From positions 1 to 64,000 of the forward strand of contig PMUP01000030.1 in the NCBI GenBank assembly GCA_003166865.1: 64,000 bases of DNA, read 5' to 3'. The translations under genes were made by a program, and so were the position numbers. Shown in pieces: positions 8,833 to 16,477 of the stretch (position 1 is the first letter of the stretch; each line of letters starts with the position of its first letter). Under the pieces are notes generated by a model. That model had not been told where the DNA came from. It worked only from the letters and a program-made list of their open reading frames with translations, and searched no databases. This stretch comes from Bryobacterales bacterium (lineage in GTDB: Bacteria > Acidobacteriota > Terriglobia > Bryobacterales > Bryobacteraceae).

Positions 8833-9897
8833 ATTTCCAAGATCGCGCATATCGACACCGGGAAAGATTTCCGCGGCGGGCAAGAGCTACTGTTGTCGCT
8901 GGCCCGAGGCCTTCGACGGCGGGGACATCATCAACTGATTGTTTGCCCGGTTGGCAGTCCGCTCGCCAAACGCGCCGCAGCGGAACATTTCGAACTGGCG
9001 CCAATTGGTGCGGGTGCGATCACCGCACTACGCCGGCGCTTGTCTTCCGAGCATTTCGACATCGTGCACGCGCATGATGGAAGGGCCCAGAACATTTCTG
9101 CCCTGGCCTCAGCCGGACTGCCGCTGCGGCGCGTGGCCAGCCGTCAGGTGGCATTTCCACCACGGCGTCCGCTGATTCATCGCTGGAAATATGCCAAGAC
9201 ATGCCATGGCATCATCGCGAATTCGGAAGCGGTGCGGGGAGTGTTGATCGCCGCTGGAATTCCCGCCGCGAACATCGAAGTGATTCCGCCTGGAATCGAA
9301 TTGCCCGCCGAGCTTCCTAACGCTGGCTTGCGTGCTGAAGCGCGGGCGCGATGGGGTTTTTCGAGCGAGGATTTTGTGATCGGCCACGCGGGCGCGTTTA
9401 CGCGGGAGAAGGGGCAAGACGTCGCGCTGGAAGCGGCTCGCCTCTTTGCGCCAAGACTTCCACACGCCCGAATGCTTCTGGTGGGTGACGGACCCGAACG
9501 GCGCAATCCGACCGAGGGAATTGCGATCCTGCCGGGATTTCTGGATGACTTGAACGAATTTTACGCCGCTCTGGATCTCTTCATCATGCCCTCGCGATCC
9601 GAAGGTTGGGGGCTCACGGCGCTTCGGGCGATGGCCAACGGGCTCGCGGTGATCGCAACCGATGTGGGCGGGCTTCGAGAGCTAGTAGAGCAGGGTAAAA
9701 CTGGCTGGCTGGTGCCACCCGATTCGCCGCCGGCGCTGGCGGACGCGGTTGAAGCCGCGGCGTCGGACCCCGCGCGTCTGTGCGAATACGGCCGAATCGC
9801 GCGCGAACGTGCGGCGCAATTTTCCATCGAGCGCACCGTGGAGCTGACCGAGCAATTTTACACGCGATTACTCGCAGCTTGCCAAACCGCCACGTAG
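8833..9897 (+). CDS. Glycosyltransferase family 4 protein
   Basis: About 354 residues. The N-terminal SKIAHIDTGKDFRGGQELLL and the C-terminal DLFIMPSRSEGWGLTALRAMANGLAVIATDVGG are hallmarks of GT-B fold, GT4-type retaining glycosyltransferases; the E of SEGWGL is the conserved catalytic-region Glu. The start is uncertain: no ATG or GTG lies in frame where homologs begin, so ATT at 8833 (after an AGAGG box) is proposed. A TTG at 8725 would overlap the divergent methyltransferase by 72 bases. The 3' end overlaps the convergent O-antigen ligase-like gene by 40 bases. Together they suggest surface glycan synthesis. Confidence 0.8.
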   Translation: MSKIAHIDTGKDFRGGQELLLSLARGLRRRGHHQLIVCPVGSPLAKRAAAEHFELAPIGAGAITALRRRLSSEHFDIVHAHDGRAQNISALASAGLPLRRVASRQVAFPPRRPLIHRWKYAKTCHGIIANSEAVRGVLIAAGIPAANIEVIPPGIELPAELPNAGLRAEARARWGFSSEDFVIGHAGAFTREKGQDVALEAARLFAPRLPHARMLLVGDGPERRNPTEGIAILPGFLDDLNEFYAALDLFIMPSRSEGWGLTALRAMANGLAVIATDVGGLRELVEQGKTGWLVPPDSPPALADAVEAAASDPARLCEYGRIARERAAQFSIERTVELTEQFYTRLLAACQTAT

Positions 9898-11072
9898 CCG
9901 CAGCCCATCACCGCGAGAAACATCCCGAGCACTTCGCTGTTGTTCAGGTTCCACGAGTAGAACCCGCTCACCAACACGGCAATCGTCACGGCCACCGCCG
10001 CGTACAAGATCCAACGCTCCGCCGCATTCGGCGGCAAGCGCCGCAGAGCCCGCAGAAAATCGAACAAGGCCCAGCCGATCATCCATAGCAATGCCAGGGC
10101 GGTGGGCACGCCGCGTTCGGCCGCATACTGCAGATAGTCGTTTTCCAAGTGGCCGTAGTATTCGGTGGCGCGCGGGCTGGGCATGTCCGGGCGAATGTAA
10201 TTCTGATACTGACGCGAGACCTGTTCGGGTCCGACACCCAGCCAGGGGTGCGCCTTGATCATCTCCCAGCCGATGCGGCGCAACTCGGCGCGATGCGCGT
10301 TCGAATCGGTCTGGCCTGCGTGGGGAGAAACGGCCGAGAAGGCGCGCTCGCGAAGACTGAAGGGATTCACCAGCAGGACGAACGCGATGAGCACGGGCAG
10401 GATCAGCAGCGTCCACGGTTTCCAATACCAGATCAAATACACGCCGCCGCAGAACGCGCCCAGCCACATGCTGCGAGTCCAAGTGGCGGCGAGAGCGGCG
10501 GCCACGGGGAGCGCGGCTGCGATCAGCCATCCGATCCAGGTACGATCCGTCGCGAAGAAAATCAGAGCTCCAATCAACAGGAGCGCGATCATCAGTTCGC
10601 CGCCTAGCGTCATCCAATGGCCCATGAAGCCGGTGATCCGCGCGTCCACGTAGAAGGTGTAGAAGTCTTGATGCGCCTGCTCGGCAGCGCGATATTTTTG
10701 CAAGAACTGCTGCAGCGCCCACAGCGAGGAAAGAGCCGCGGCCAACGCCCAGCCCAGCGCGACCCAGCGGACTTGCCGTACTGTTTCGAACGCGCTGGTT
10801 ACCAGAAACAACATCAGATACACATAGAATTTTCTGACCTGCGGCAGCCCCTCGCGAACGTGGCCGGACGCGGCCAGCGACACCAGCGTGCCCAGCAGGA
10901 ACAGCGCTAAGGGAAGCCAGACCGGCGGAAGACGCCATCGGCGGCGCGTGACGATCAGCGCGAGCAGCGCCGCGGCCATGAGGATTTCGAAGGCGCGGAT
11001 GGAGACCACGGTTGTGACCGCGGCAGCACCGGCGAGATAGAGCGGCACGTCCTTGCGTTGAAATACCGCCAT
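9858..11072 (-). CDS. O-antigen ligase / Wzy-like membrane protein
   Basis: About 404 residues from ATG 11072, where a strongly hydrophobic protein begins; the frame stays open upstream but that part is not membrane-like and overlaps the antitoxin gene. Around ten membrane segments are visible, with a large loop containing HRAELRRIGWEMIKAHPWLGVGPEQ and YGHLENDYLQYAAERGVP, the typical Wzy_C/O-antigen ligase motifs with the conserved H in GHLENDYL. The family joins or polymerises surface polysaccharides at the periplasmic face. Its convergent overlap with the glycosyltransferase supports a glycan role. Confidence 0.85.
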   Translation of the reverse strand: MAVFQRKDVPLYLAGAAAVTTVVSIRAFEILMAAALLALIVTRRRWRLPPVWLPLALFLLGTLVSLAASGHVREGLPQVRKFYVYLMLFLVTSAFETVRQVRWVALGWALAAALSSLWALQQFLQKYRAAEQAHQDFYTFYVDARITGFMGHWMTLGGELMIALLLIGALIFFATDRTWIGWLIAAALPVAAALAATWTRSMWLGAFCGGVYLIWYWKPWTLLILPVLIAFVLLVNPFSLRERAFSAVSPHAGQTDSNAHRAELRRIGWEMIKAHPWLGVGPEQVSRQYQNYIRPDMPSPRATEYYGHLENDYLQYAAERGVPTALALLWMIGWALFDFLRALRRLPPNAAERWILYAAVAVTIAVLVSGFYSWNLNNSEVLGMFLAVMGCGYVAVWQAASNRV

Positions 11073-11147
11073 GGCAGACGCCCCATGATACTGCAAGATT
11101 ATTCTGAGCCGAGAGCGCGTGAGATATTTGACAATGGAGTTGAGACC

Positions 11148-11456
11148 TTGAAGACATCTAAGCGTGCAATTAAGCTCGCCAGTACCCCGGGGATGGGCGG
11201 GCACGCCTGGCAAATCCAAACAGCCAAGGCGCGCTTCAGCGAGGTATTCCGGCTGGCACGAACTGAGGGGCCGCAACTGATAACTCGCCAGGGCAAAGAG
11301 GGTGTCGTCATGATTTCGGACGAGCAATGCGACCGCCTTATGGTCCAATCGCGCCAACCGAAAAGCATTGTCCAGTTCTTTCGGGAGTCGCCGCTGGTCG
11401 GCGTCCAGCTCCATTTGGAGCGGGACAAGGATACGCGACGCGATATTGAGCTATGA
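11148..11456 (+). CDS. Phd/YefM-type antitoxin (VapB role)
   Basis: About 102 residues from a TTG at 11148, which has GGAG eight bases upstream; an ATG at 11193 would also work and gives 87 residues. The stretch WQIQTAKARFSEVFRLA followed by GPQLITRQGKEGVVMIS is the standard Phd/YefM N-terminal DNA-binding fold that represses its own promoter. Its stop overlaps the ATG of the toxin gene (ATGA), the normal layout of such operons. The toxin gene downstream is broken, so this antitoxin may persist as an orphan repressor. Confidence 0.85.
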   Translation: MKTSKRAIKLASTPGMGGHAWQIQTAKARFSEVFRLARTEGPQLITRQGKEGVVMISDEQCDRLMVQSRQPKSIVQFFRESPLVGVQLHLERDKDTRRDIEL

Positions 11457-11736
11457 GCGGGTTTCTGCTCGACACCACCTGCATTTCCGAGCCTATCTGG
11501 CCCGAAGCCTGAGCCGCGGGTTGTCGCAAACCACTGGCAGGGCTCCCTCAGGGCAAGCGCAGAACCCGTTTGGAAACGTGGCTGGAGGTGGAACTAGGCG
11601 TAGAGGAAAGGCTTTCCCAGTGATTGACGGCTTACTTGCTGCGACCGCGCTCCACCTCAATCTAACTGTCGTCTCGCGCAACACCAGCGGCTTTGCGAAT
11701 GCACAAGTTCAGCTCGTGAATCCCTGGCACGCGTAG
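11453..11736 (+). pseudogene. Decayed PIN-domain toxin (VapC-like)
   Basis: Pieces of a VapC/FitB-type PIN toxin remain in order: MSGFLLDTTCISE from the ATG at 11453 (this frame stops at 11510-11512); then, one frame over, PKPEPRVVANHW; then GLPQGKRRTRLETWLEVEL; then IDGLLAATALHLNLTVVSRN and the expected end VNPWHA at 11736. The first Asp of the PIN active site and the later acidic residue in IDGLLAATAL survive, but frameshifts and loss of the segments between the blocks prevent a working protein. The antitoxin just upstream is intact. Confidence 0.8.
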
Positions 11737-11749
11737 TTGGCAATGACGC

Positions 11750-12106
11750 CTACGAACCGGCTTTCTTGAAGACCATTTCCCTGTGGCCGCCGCGACTGCC
11801 GTCCATGGTCAGCTTCAGCGCGCCGCCCGAAAGCGAGCCCTTATACTTCTGCGTGACGCCGCCGGCACGGACGACCGTGAACGATACTTCATTGCCCTTG
11901 ATCACTCCGTCCGAAATCTCCAACGGGCCGCCGCGGCGTTGCACTGAACCAGTCAGCTTGTTGCCGGCCGATTTAAGCATGAGGACTTCCGTCAGCTCAC
12001 CACCTTTGACGGTCTGTGTCTCGGCCGTCCACTTGCCATCAATGTCGGCCGCCGAAGCTAGCCAGGATGTCAGCGCCATCAAAACCAGGAGCGCAAGTAT
12101 TTTCAT
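11750..12106 (-). CDS. Small secreted protein of unknown function
   Basis: 118 residues: a signal peptide ending at about SAADI, then a short beta-rich domain (GKWTAETQ, NKLTGSVQRRGG, GNEVSFTVV, GGALKLTMDG, REMVFKK) that looks like a small beta-barrel or sandwich. Proteins of this kind are common in Acidobacteria, sometimes as a domain in larger secreted enzymes. A GGAAAG box lies upstream of the ATG. No catalytic residue recognised. Confidence 0.75.
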   Translation of the reverse strand: MKILALLVLMALTSWLASAADIDGKWTAETQTVKGGELTEVLMLKSAGNKLTGSVQRRGGPLEISDGVIKGNEVSFTVVRAGGVTQKYKGSLSGGALKLTMDGSRGGHREMVFKKAGS

Positions 12107-12163
12107 TCTGTTCTCACTTTCCTTGAGATACGATACCAGATAGTAAGTGACTCCGAAAAGGGG

Positions 12164-12949
12164 TTACACGGTTCGAAACAGCAGCAGATCCAGACTGAAC
12201 GTCACTCGCATAGCTTCGGGCGGCTGCGTTCGCATCGGCCTATAAATGGAAAGCAGTACGTCGCCAACGGCTGCGGCGTCGAGGTCCGCAGCGGTGGTGA
12301 CGCGGCGCTGATCGGCGAGCGTGAAGCCGTGCGCGAATGTCTGGACGGTGCGAGCCACCCGATCGCGGCCCGCGCCGCGCAGCTCCCCCAGATCGTCAGG
12401 CGCTGGAAGAGCGACGATGAGGCGTCCGCCGGCCCGCAGAACACGCCGGAATTCGCCCGAATTCATCCGCGCCGTAATGGACAAGACGACCGAGAACGAG
12501 CTGTCGGAGTACGGCACGAAGCGATCGGCATTAGCTACGATCCATTCGCATCCGGGATAGCGCCGCGCGGCGGCATCCACAGCAGGAGTCGAGATGTCGA
12601 CGCCATGCGCATCGAAGCCGGTCAGCCGCGCGAGACTGCCGAGGTAGAATCCGTCACCACAGCCGGCATCCAGAACGATGTCAGCGGGCGATGCGGCCAT
12701 CATCTCCGCGATCGCGTGGAGCAGCGGTTCGGTCACGCCGCGATCATGCAATCGCCGCCGGGCCGCCGCGGCAGCCGTTGTGTCGCCCGGCGTCTTGGAT
12801 CGCCGCTCCTGCGGCTGAAGCAGGTTGATGTATCCGCTCCGCGCGACGTCGAACGAATGCCCGCGTGGACACAGCAGCCGCCGCGCGGCATCGCTCCCAA
12901 CCTGGCGCGCCAGGGCCATGTGGCAGCCGCGGACGGGGCACAGGAGCAT
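12164..12949 (-). CDS. rlmA: 23S rRNA (guanine-N1)-methyltransferase, RlmA family
   Basis: 261 residues. The N-terminal zinc ribbon is visible as CPVRGC and CPRGHSFDVARSGYINLL, followed by the family motif RRSKTPGDT and the SAM-binding block VLDAGCGDGFYLGSL. The order and wording match Escherichia coli RlmA, which methylates a guanine in helix 35 of 23S rRNA; the related RlmA(II) methylates a neighbouring base, and which base is modified here cannot be told. The C-terminus (TFSLDLLLFRTV) fits the family end. Confidence 0.85.
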   Translation of the reverse strand: MLLCPVRGCHMALARQVGSDAARRLLCPRGHSFDVARSGYINLLQPQERRSKTPGDTTAAAAARRRLHDRGVTEPLLHAIAEMMAASPADIVLDAGCGDGFYLGSLARLTGFDAHGVDISTPAVDAAARRYPGCEWIVANADRFVPYSDSSFSVVLSITARMNSGEFRRVLRAGGRLIVALPAPDDLGELRGAGRDRVARTVQTFAHGFTLADQRRVTTAADLDAAAVGDVLLSIYRPMRTQPPEAMRVTFSLDLLLFRTV

Positions 12950-12991
12950 GCGTCAAGTGTAGTGGAGTGCGGGTTGGGAGAGAATAGAAAC

Positions 12992-13468
12992 ATGCGAAAG
13001 AGAATTGCCGGTTCGGAAGGGTCGGTTGCCAGGCCCGCACCTGCCTCGCGCTGGATGGATCTCGGTGAGATCGCGACCGTTGAAGTCACGTCCGAGGATC
13101 CCGAGTTTCCCATCGAATCCGTCTTTAGGGCCAATGCAGGTTCCGGCTGGCGGGCTTCCCAAAAGGGCGAGCAGCAAATCCGCCTCATCTTCGATGAAGC
13201 TCTGGCAGTGCATCGAATACAACTTCATTTTCTGGAGCCCACGCGCGACCGCCTGCAAGAATTCACCGTTCGTTGGTCGCCGGCGGACGGCGGGCAGCCC
13301 AAAGAGATCGTGCGGCAGCAATGGAATTTCAGTCCCGCGGGCTCGACTAGCGAGCTCGAAGACTATGAAGTTAATTTGGATGGCGTGTGTGTGCTGGAAT
13401 TAGTGATCAGGCCGGACCTGACGCACAATGACGCGCTGGCGACTCTGGCCGCGTGGCGTGTGGCCTAA
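12992..13468 (+). CDS. Conserved hypothetical protein with discoidin-like fold
   Basis: 158 residues from ATG 12992, with GGGAG upstream. The pattern WMDLGEIATVEVTSEDPEFPIE, FDEALAVHRIQLHFLEPTRDRLQEF, IVRQQWNFSPAGS and VLELVIRPDL suggests a beta-sandwich resembling discoidin/F5-8C domains. There is no signal peptide, so it is likely cytoplasmic. The family is widespread but of unknown function as far as I know. It diverges from rlmA and faces the LssY_C gene tail to tail. Confidence 0.7.
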   Translation: MRKRIAGSEGSVARPAPASRWMDLGEIATVEVTSEDPEFPIESVFRANAGSGWRASQKGEQQIRLIFDEALAVHRIQLHFLEPTRDRLQEFTVRWSPADGGQPKEIVRQQWNFSPAGSTSELEDYEVNLDGVCVLELVIRPDLTHNDALATLAAWRVA

Positions 13469-13477
13469 TCGCGGCTG

Positions 13478-15070
13478 TTACTGCATGCGCGCCGCAGCCA
13501 GGCGCACAGATTGGAAGAAACCCGAGGAGGCGTGCGAGTTGCTCGATAACTCCGGGCCAAGAGCCGCTTGCCTACGCCGCCGAATCCACTCAACCATCCA
13601 GCGGGTTCCCTCATAAGCGCGCCAATACGGGTTGGTGCGGAGCAATCCGTTTCGCGCGCTCAGGACTTGGCGGCGCGCAAAGCGCTGCAGTCCGTCGCCG
13701 TGTTCGGGAAGCGGCGTGGCGTCCACGGTCTCGGTAGAGAGCCGTGGCGCATCACAGTCATTCAGCTCGACCACCACCATGCGTCCATCTGAAATTATGG
13801 GATCGCCCGTGGCATTGCGCGCGGATCGCGGAAAGTCTGCCCGATCCGTCCACTCCAGGAGGTTCCCGCAGGACGTGAATGCCAAATCATAAGCGACTTT
13901 GTCGCGCTCCTGGTCAACGTCCTCCTCGATTTTATGCGAGAGCCTTCCACCTTTCCGCAAGTACGCGAAGTGGATATCGCGAGTAGCGGCTCCAACCCAC
14001 ATCTCCTGGCCGCGCCAGGTAGTGTCTTCTCTCCACATCCGTATATGGTGCCGCTTGGAAACATCATTCAGGCCTTTTTCCCAAGACATATCCGGCTCGG
14101 CTCCATTCAACAACAACACGGACATCGGCGCGGCGACATCACCCCGGAGTTCGCCAGCCGCCCGGATCCAGTTTATGCGGCGGCGAAGGGACGCCGGATT
14201 CGCTTGCGTCCATCCTGCGGCGGAAAACGCAGCCGCTATTTGGTCGTGAGAGCCAACAAACAACACATTCGTCAGATCCGATGATCGGCCGGAGCTAGGA
14301 GCTTGAGTCCGATACGGCATGGCTGCAACGTCGCGCGCCAACTCCTCGCGCTGGTCGCCGGTGAGCTGGCGGGCAACCTGCTCCCCAGGGCTGAGTGGCG
14401 CATCCAGGGCCACATCCAGACTGAGGGGCTGGGTTAAGGTCAGTGTTAGTTCAACGCCGGCAGGATAATAAATCTCCGGCTCTGGAAGTTCCATGATGAA
14501 GGATCTGATTACCCAATCAGCGAGTTCCGCGTGCACTTCCCACTGCAGTGCCGTCCTTATGTAGCCGCTCACTCTGTAACATAGGCTGCTCGTCGAGCGT
14601 ACTCCCTGAATGTGGCCATCCCGAGTCACGCGTTCGCGGCTGTTGTCCACCTCCGTTACTTGCGCGGAAATGAGCCTGGCGTTTCCGTCCAGCGGAGTGA
14701 GTTGGTTGAATTCCAAATCGAGTCCGGCTGTTTCGTGGCGCACTCCGAAGCCCACCCGGGTAACCGCCTTCACTCGCCCCGACAACGTGCTGCCTGCTTC
14801 CAATACCGTTTCGCCGTCCATCGTTACTGGCGCGATCAGAACTGCGCTGACGAGTGACCCCGGCGTGCTCGCATAGGAACCTACCGTGGTCGTTAACCGG
14901 ATATGAAGTGGCGTGCCCTCCGGCAAAGGGCGGATCGACAGTGCGGCAATCGCTAATAGCACACTCAGGACTGCGGCCATTATGCCAGGAGGTCCTCTTG
15001 CGGGCGCCGCTCGCGGATCATGGGCAATTGTACCCCATGTGCGGTGCTCGTCATGTTCAATATGGAACAC
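13478..15070 (-). CDS. LssY C-terminal domain-containing secreted protein
   Basis: 530 residues if it starts at GTG 15070; a likely signal peptide begins at the internal ATG 14980 (AAVLSVLLAIAALS), so that may be the true start (500 residues). The middle part has beta-rich repeats (GTPLHIRLTTTVGSY, GETVLEAGSTLSGRV). The C-terminal 250 residues contain TNVLFVGSHDQIAAAFSAAGW, WVGAATRDIHFAYLR and THKIEEDVDQERD-like motifs (SHKIEEDVDQERDKVAYDL), typical of the LssY_C domain. That domain is found in membrane-associated proteins related to Legionella LssY; its activity is unknown. Confidence 0.75.
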   Translation of the reverse strand: MFHIEHDEHRTWGTIAHDPRAAPARGPPGIMAAVLSVLLAIAALSIRPLPEGTPLHIRLTTTVGSYASTPGSLVSAVLIAPVTMDGETVLEAGSTLSGRVKAVTRVGFGVRHETAGLDLEFNQLTPLDGNARLISAQVTEVDNSRERVTRDGHIQGVRSTSSLCYRVSGYIRTALQWEVHAELADWVIRSFIMELPEPEIYYPAGVELTLTLTQPLSLDVALDAPLSPGEQVARQLTGDQREELARDVAAMPYRTQAPSSGRSSDLTNVLFVGSHDQIAAAFSAAGWTQANPASLRRRINWIRAAGELRGDVAAPMSVLLLNGAEPDMSWEKGLNDVSKRHHIRMWREDTTWRGQEMWVGAATRDIHFAYLRKGGRLSHKIEEDVDQERDKVAYDLAFTSCGNLLEWTDRADFPRSARNATGDPIISDGRMVVVELNDCDAPRLSTETVDATPLPEHGDGLQRFARRQVLSARNGLLRTNPYWRAYEGTRWMVEWIRRRRQAALGPELSSNSHASSGFFQSVRLAAARMQ

Positions 15071-15105
15071 TTGGAGCGCGCTGCTGCTAATGCCCGCTGG
15101 ATGGC

Positions 15106-15822
15106 CTAAAGTTCCAGCTGGCCCTGGAGCTGCATCTGGTCGGTGTAGAAAAACTGGGACACAAAGAGCCGTCCGATCTGCGCCACGAATAGGAGCCTTA
15201 CGTCCTTCTTGGTGATCTCCACCTTACGCGGAAACAGGTAAACAATGGTTGCCGTTCCGTCATTCTGGCGCAGGATTTCGACACGCGAGGGCTTCAGATC
15301 CTTTTTATTGTCGCGCTTCAGATATGCGACACCTCTCAGCTCGCGAGGCAAATTATATCGTTTGGGAGTAAGAATGTCGTAGACTACGATGGCGTAATGG
15401 TCGCTGTCCACCATGGGAACACCGGTCTCGCTTACCTTTTGCTCCGCGGCACGGACAGGGAGGGCGCTCTCCCACCGAACCACTACCGCATTGGGCGTGG
15501 GTTTATAGTGAGCGCGCGCTAAGGCTTCGGCCTGTCTGCTCGGGCCAAGCACGCCGAGCCCGGCCAAGCCGACGCCATGTCCGATACCGGCCTCCATGTC
15601 GCCGCCACTTCGCCGTTCGTCAGGGCTCAGATCGCGGACATTCTGCGGGGTGACGATTTTCACCCATGGCGAATCGGCCAGCACCTGTTTCGCGTCTTCC
15701 TCGCTCCACTGCGGAATGGGCTTGTCTTTCCACGCTTGATCCCCGGCAGCCCAAGGGGAATCGGTGGCTATCAGCAGAACCGTGACGAGAGGAAGCGAGC
15801 ACAGGCTCAACGTCCGATACAT
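15106..15822 (-). CDS. Secreted hypothetical protein
   Basis: 238 residues from ATG 15822, where a signal peptide starts (YRTLSLCSLPLVTVLLIATD) with GGGAGG upstream at a long spacing; GTG 15852 would add ten residues. The motif WSEEDAKQVLADSPWVK followed by a Gly-rich linker and VRWESALPVRAAE recurs in Acidobacteria proteins that I know only as hypothetical. It ends 36 bases before the upstream end of the LssY_C frame and may share its transcript. Confidence 0.7.
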   Translation of the reverse strand: MYRTLSLCSLPLVTVLLIATDSPWAAGDQAWKDKPIPQWSEEDAKQVLADSPWVKIVTPQNVRDLSPDERRSGGDMEAGIGHGVGLAGLGVLGPSRQAEALARAHYKPTPNAVVVRWESALPVRAAEQKVSETGVPMVDSDHYAIVVYDILTPKRYNLPRELRGVAYLKRDNKKDLKPSRVEILRQNDGTATIVYLFPRKVEITKKDVRLLFVAQIGRLFVSQFFYTDQMQLQGQLEL

Positions 15823-15982
15823 ACGCTTGTTGGACCTCCCTAAGCCCTTCACTCATTCTAATCACTTGAGACCGGCTCATATACGACCGCCGCGCTGCGC
15901 TTGGCAGCAGGCGTTATGGCTAGGAGCAGAATTCCTCTAGCAGCTAACCCTCCGGCATCGCGTTGAGCTGTAAAATGGTGTC

Positions 15983-16174
15983 ATGAGCAAGGCTCGATAC
16001 GTCCACTGGCAAGACGGCGAGATGTGGCTCGGCTACTTCGAGGAGTTCCCGGACTATGTGACTCAGGGCGAGTCGCTGGGAGAACTCGAGGAGAACCTTC
16101 GGGATCTCTACCGGGACCTGACGAGCGGTGAAATTCCCGGCATCCGCAGAATCACCGAGCTGTCCATCGGATGA
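15983..16174 (+). CDS. hicB: HicB-family antitoxin
   Basis: 63 residues. WQDGEMWLGYFEEFPDYVTQG and SLGELEENLRDLYRDL are the HicB partial RNase H-like fold, compact and without a separate C-terminal DNA-binding domain. Its stop codon overlaps the ATG of hicA (ATGA), the usual coupling. It should neutralise HicA by direct binding, yet the hicA downstream has a nonsense codon, so this is a second antitoxin in the window left beside a broken toxin. Confidence 0.85.
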   Translation: MSKARYVHWQDGEMWLGYFEEFPDYVTQGESLGELEENLRDLYRDLTSGEIPGIRRITELSIG

Positions 16175-16347
16175 AGCGGATCGACTTGATCCGCACGCTG
16201 TAGGAATCCGGATGCGTCTTCATTCGGCACGGCGGGAAACATGACTGGTATCGGAATCCGAAGACGGGCATTTCGCAGCCCGTGCCCCGCCATCGGGAAA
16301 TCAAAGAGTTTCTTGCAAAACACATTCCGAAGAAACTTGGGACATAA
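16171..16347 (+). pseudogene. hicA: HicA mRNA interferase with an in-frame nonsense codon
   Basis: The frame from ATG 16171 to TAA 16345-16347 encodes a full-length HicA of 58 codons with the characteristic CVFIRHGGKHDWYRNP and VPRHREIKEFLAKHI, including the catalytic-type His in RHGGKHD. Codon 11 is TAG (16201-16203), where homologs usually have Glu or Gln. Everything else is intact, so this is a single-substitution inactivation, unless readthrough or internal initiation occurs. Confidence 0.85.
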
Positions 16348-16477
16348 GCGGGAGCAATACCCCGCGACACACTTGCGTACACGCATCCAACCTCGTCGCG
16401 TCCTATCCGGCAACCCTCCCTATTTCGCGCCAATCCGTCACACTTGCGAAAGAAATCGCGACGGCAATTGGGCAAGA

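Noticed and set aside
10149..10653. Two open frames of more than 130 codons on the plus strand
   Set aside because: Both are antisense within the O-antigen ligase-like gene, whose membrane helices and Wzy_C motifs are clear.
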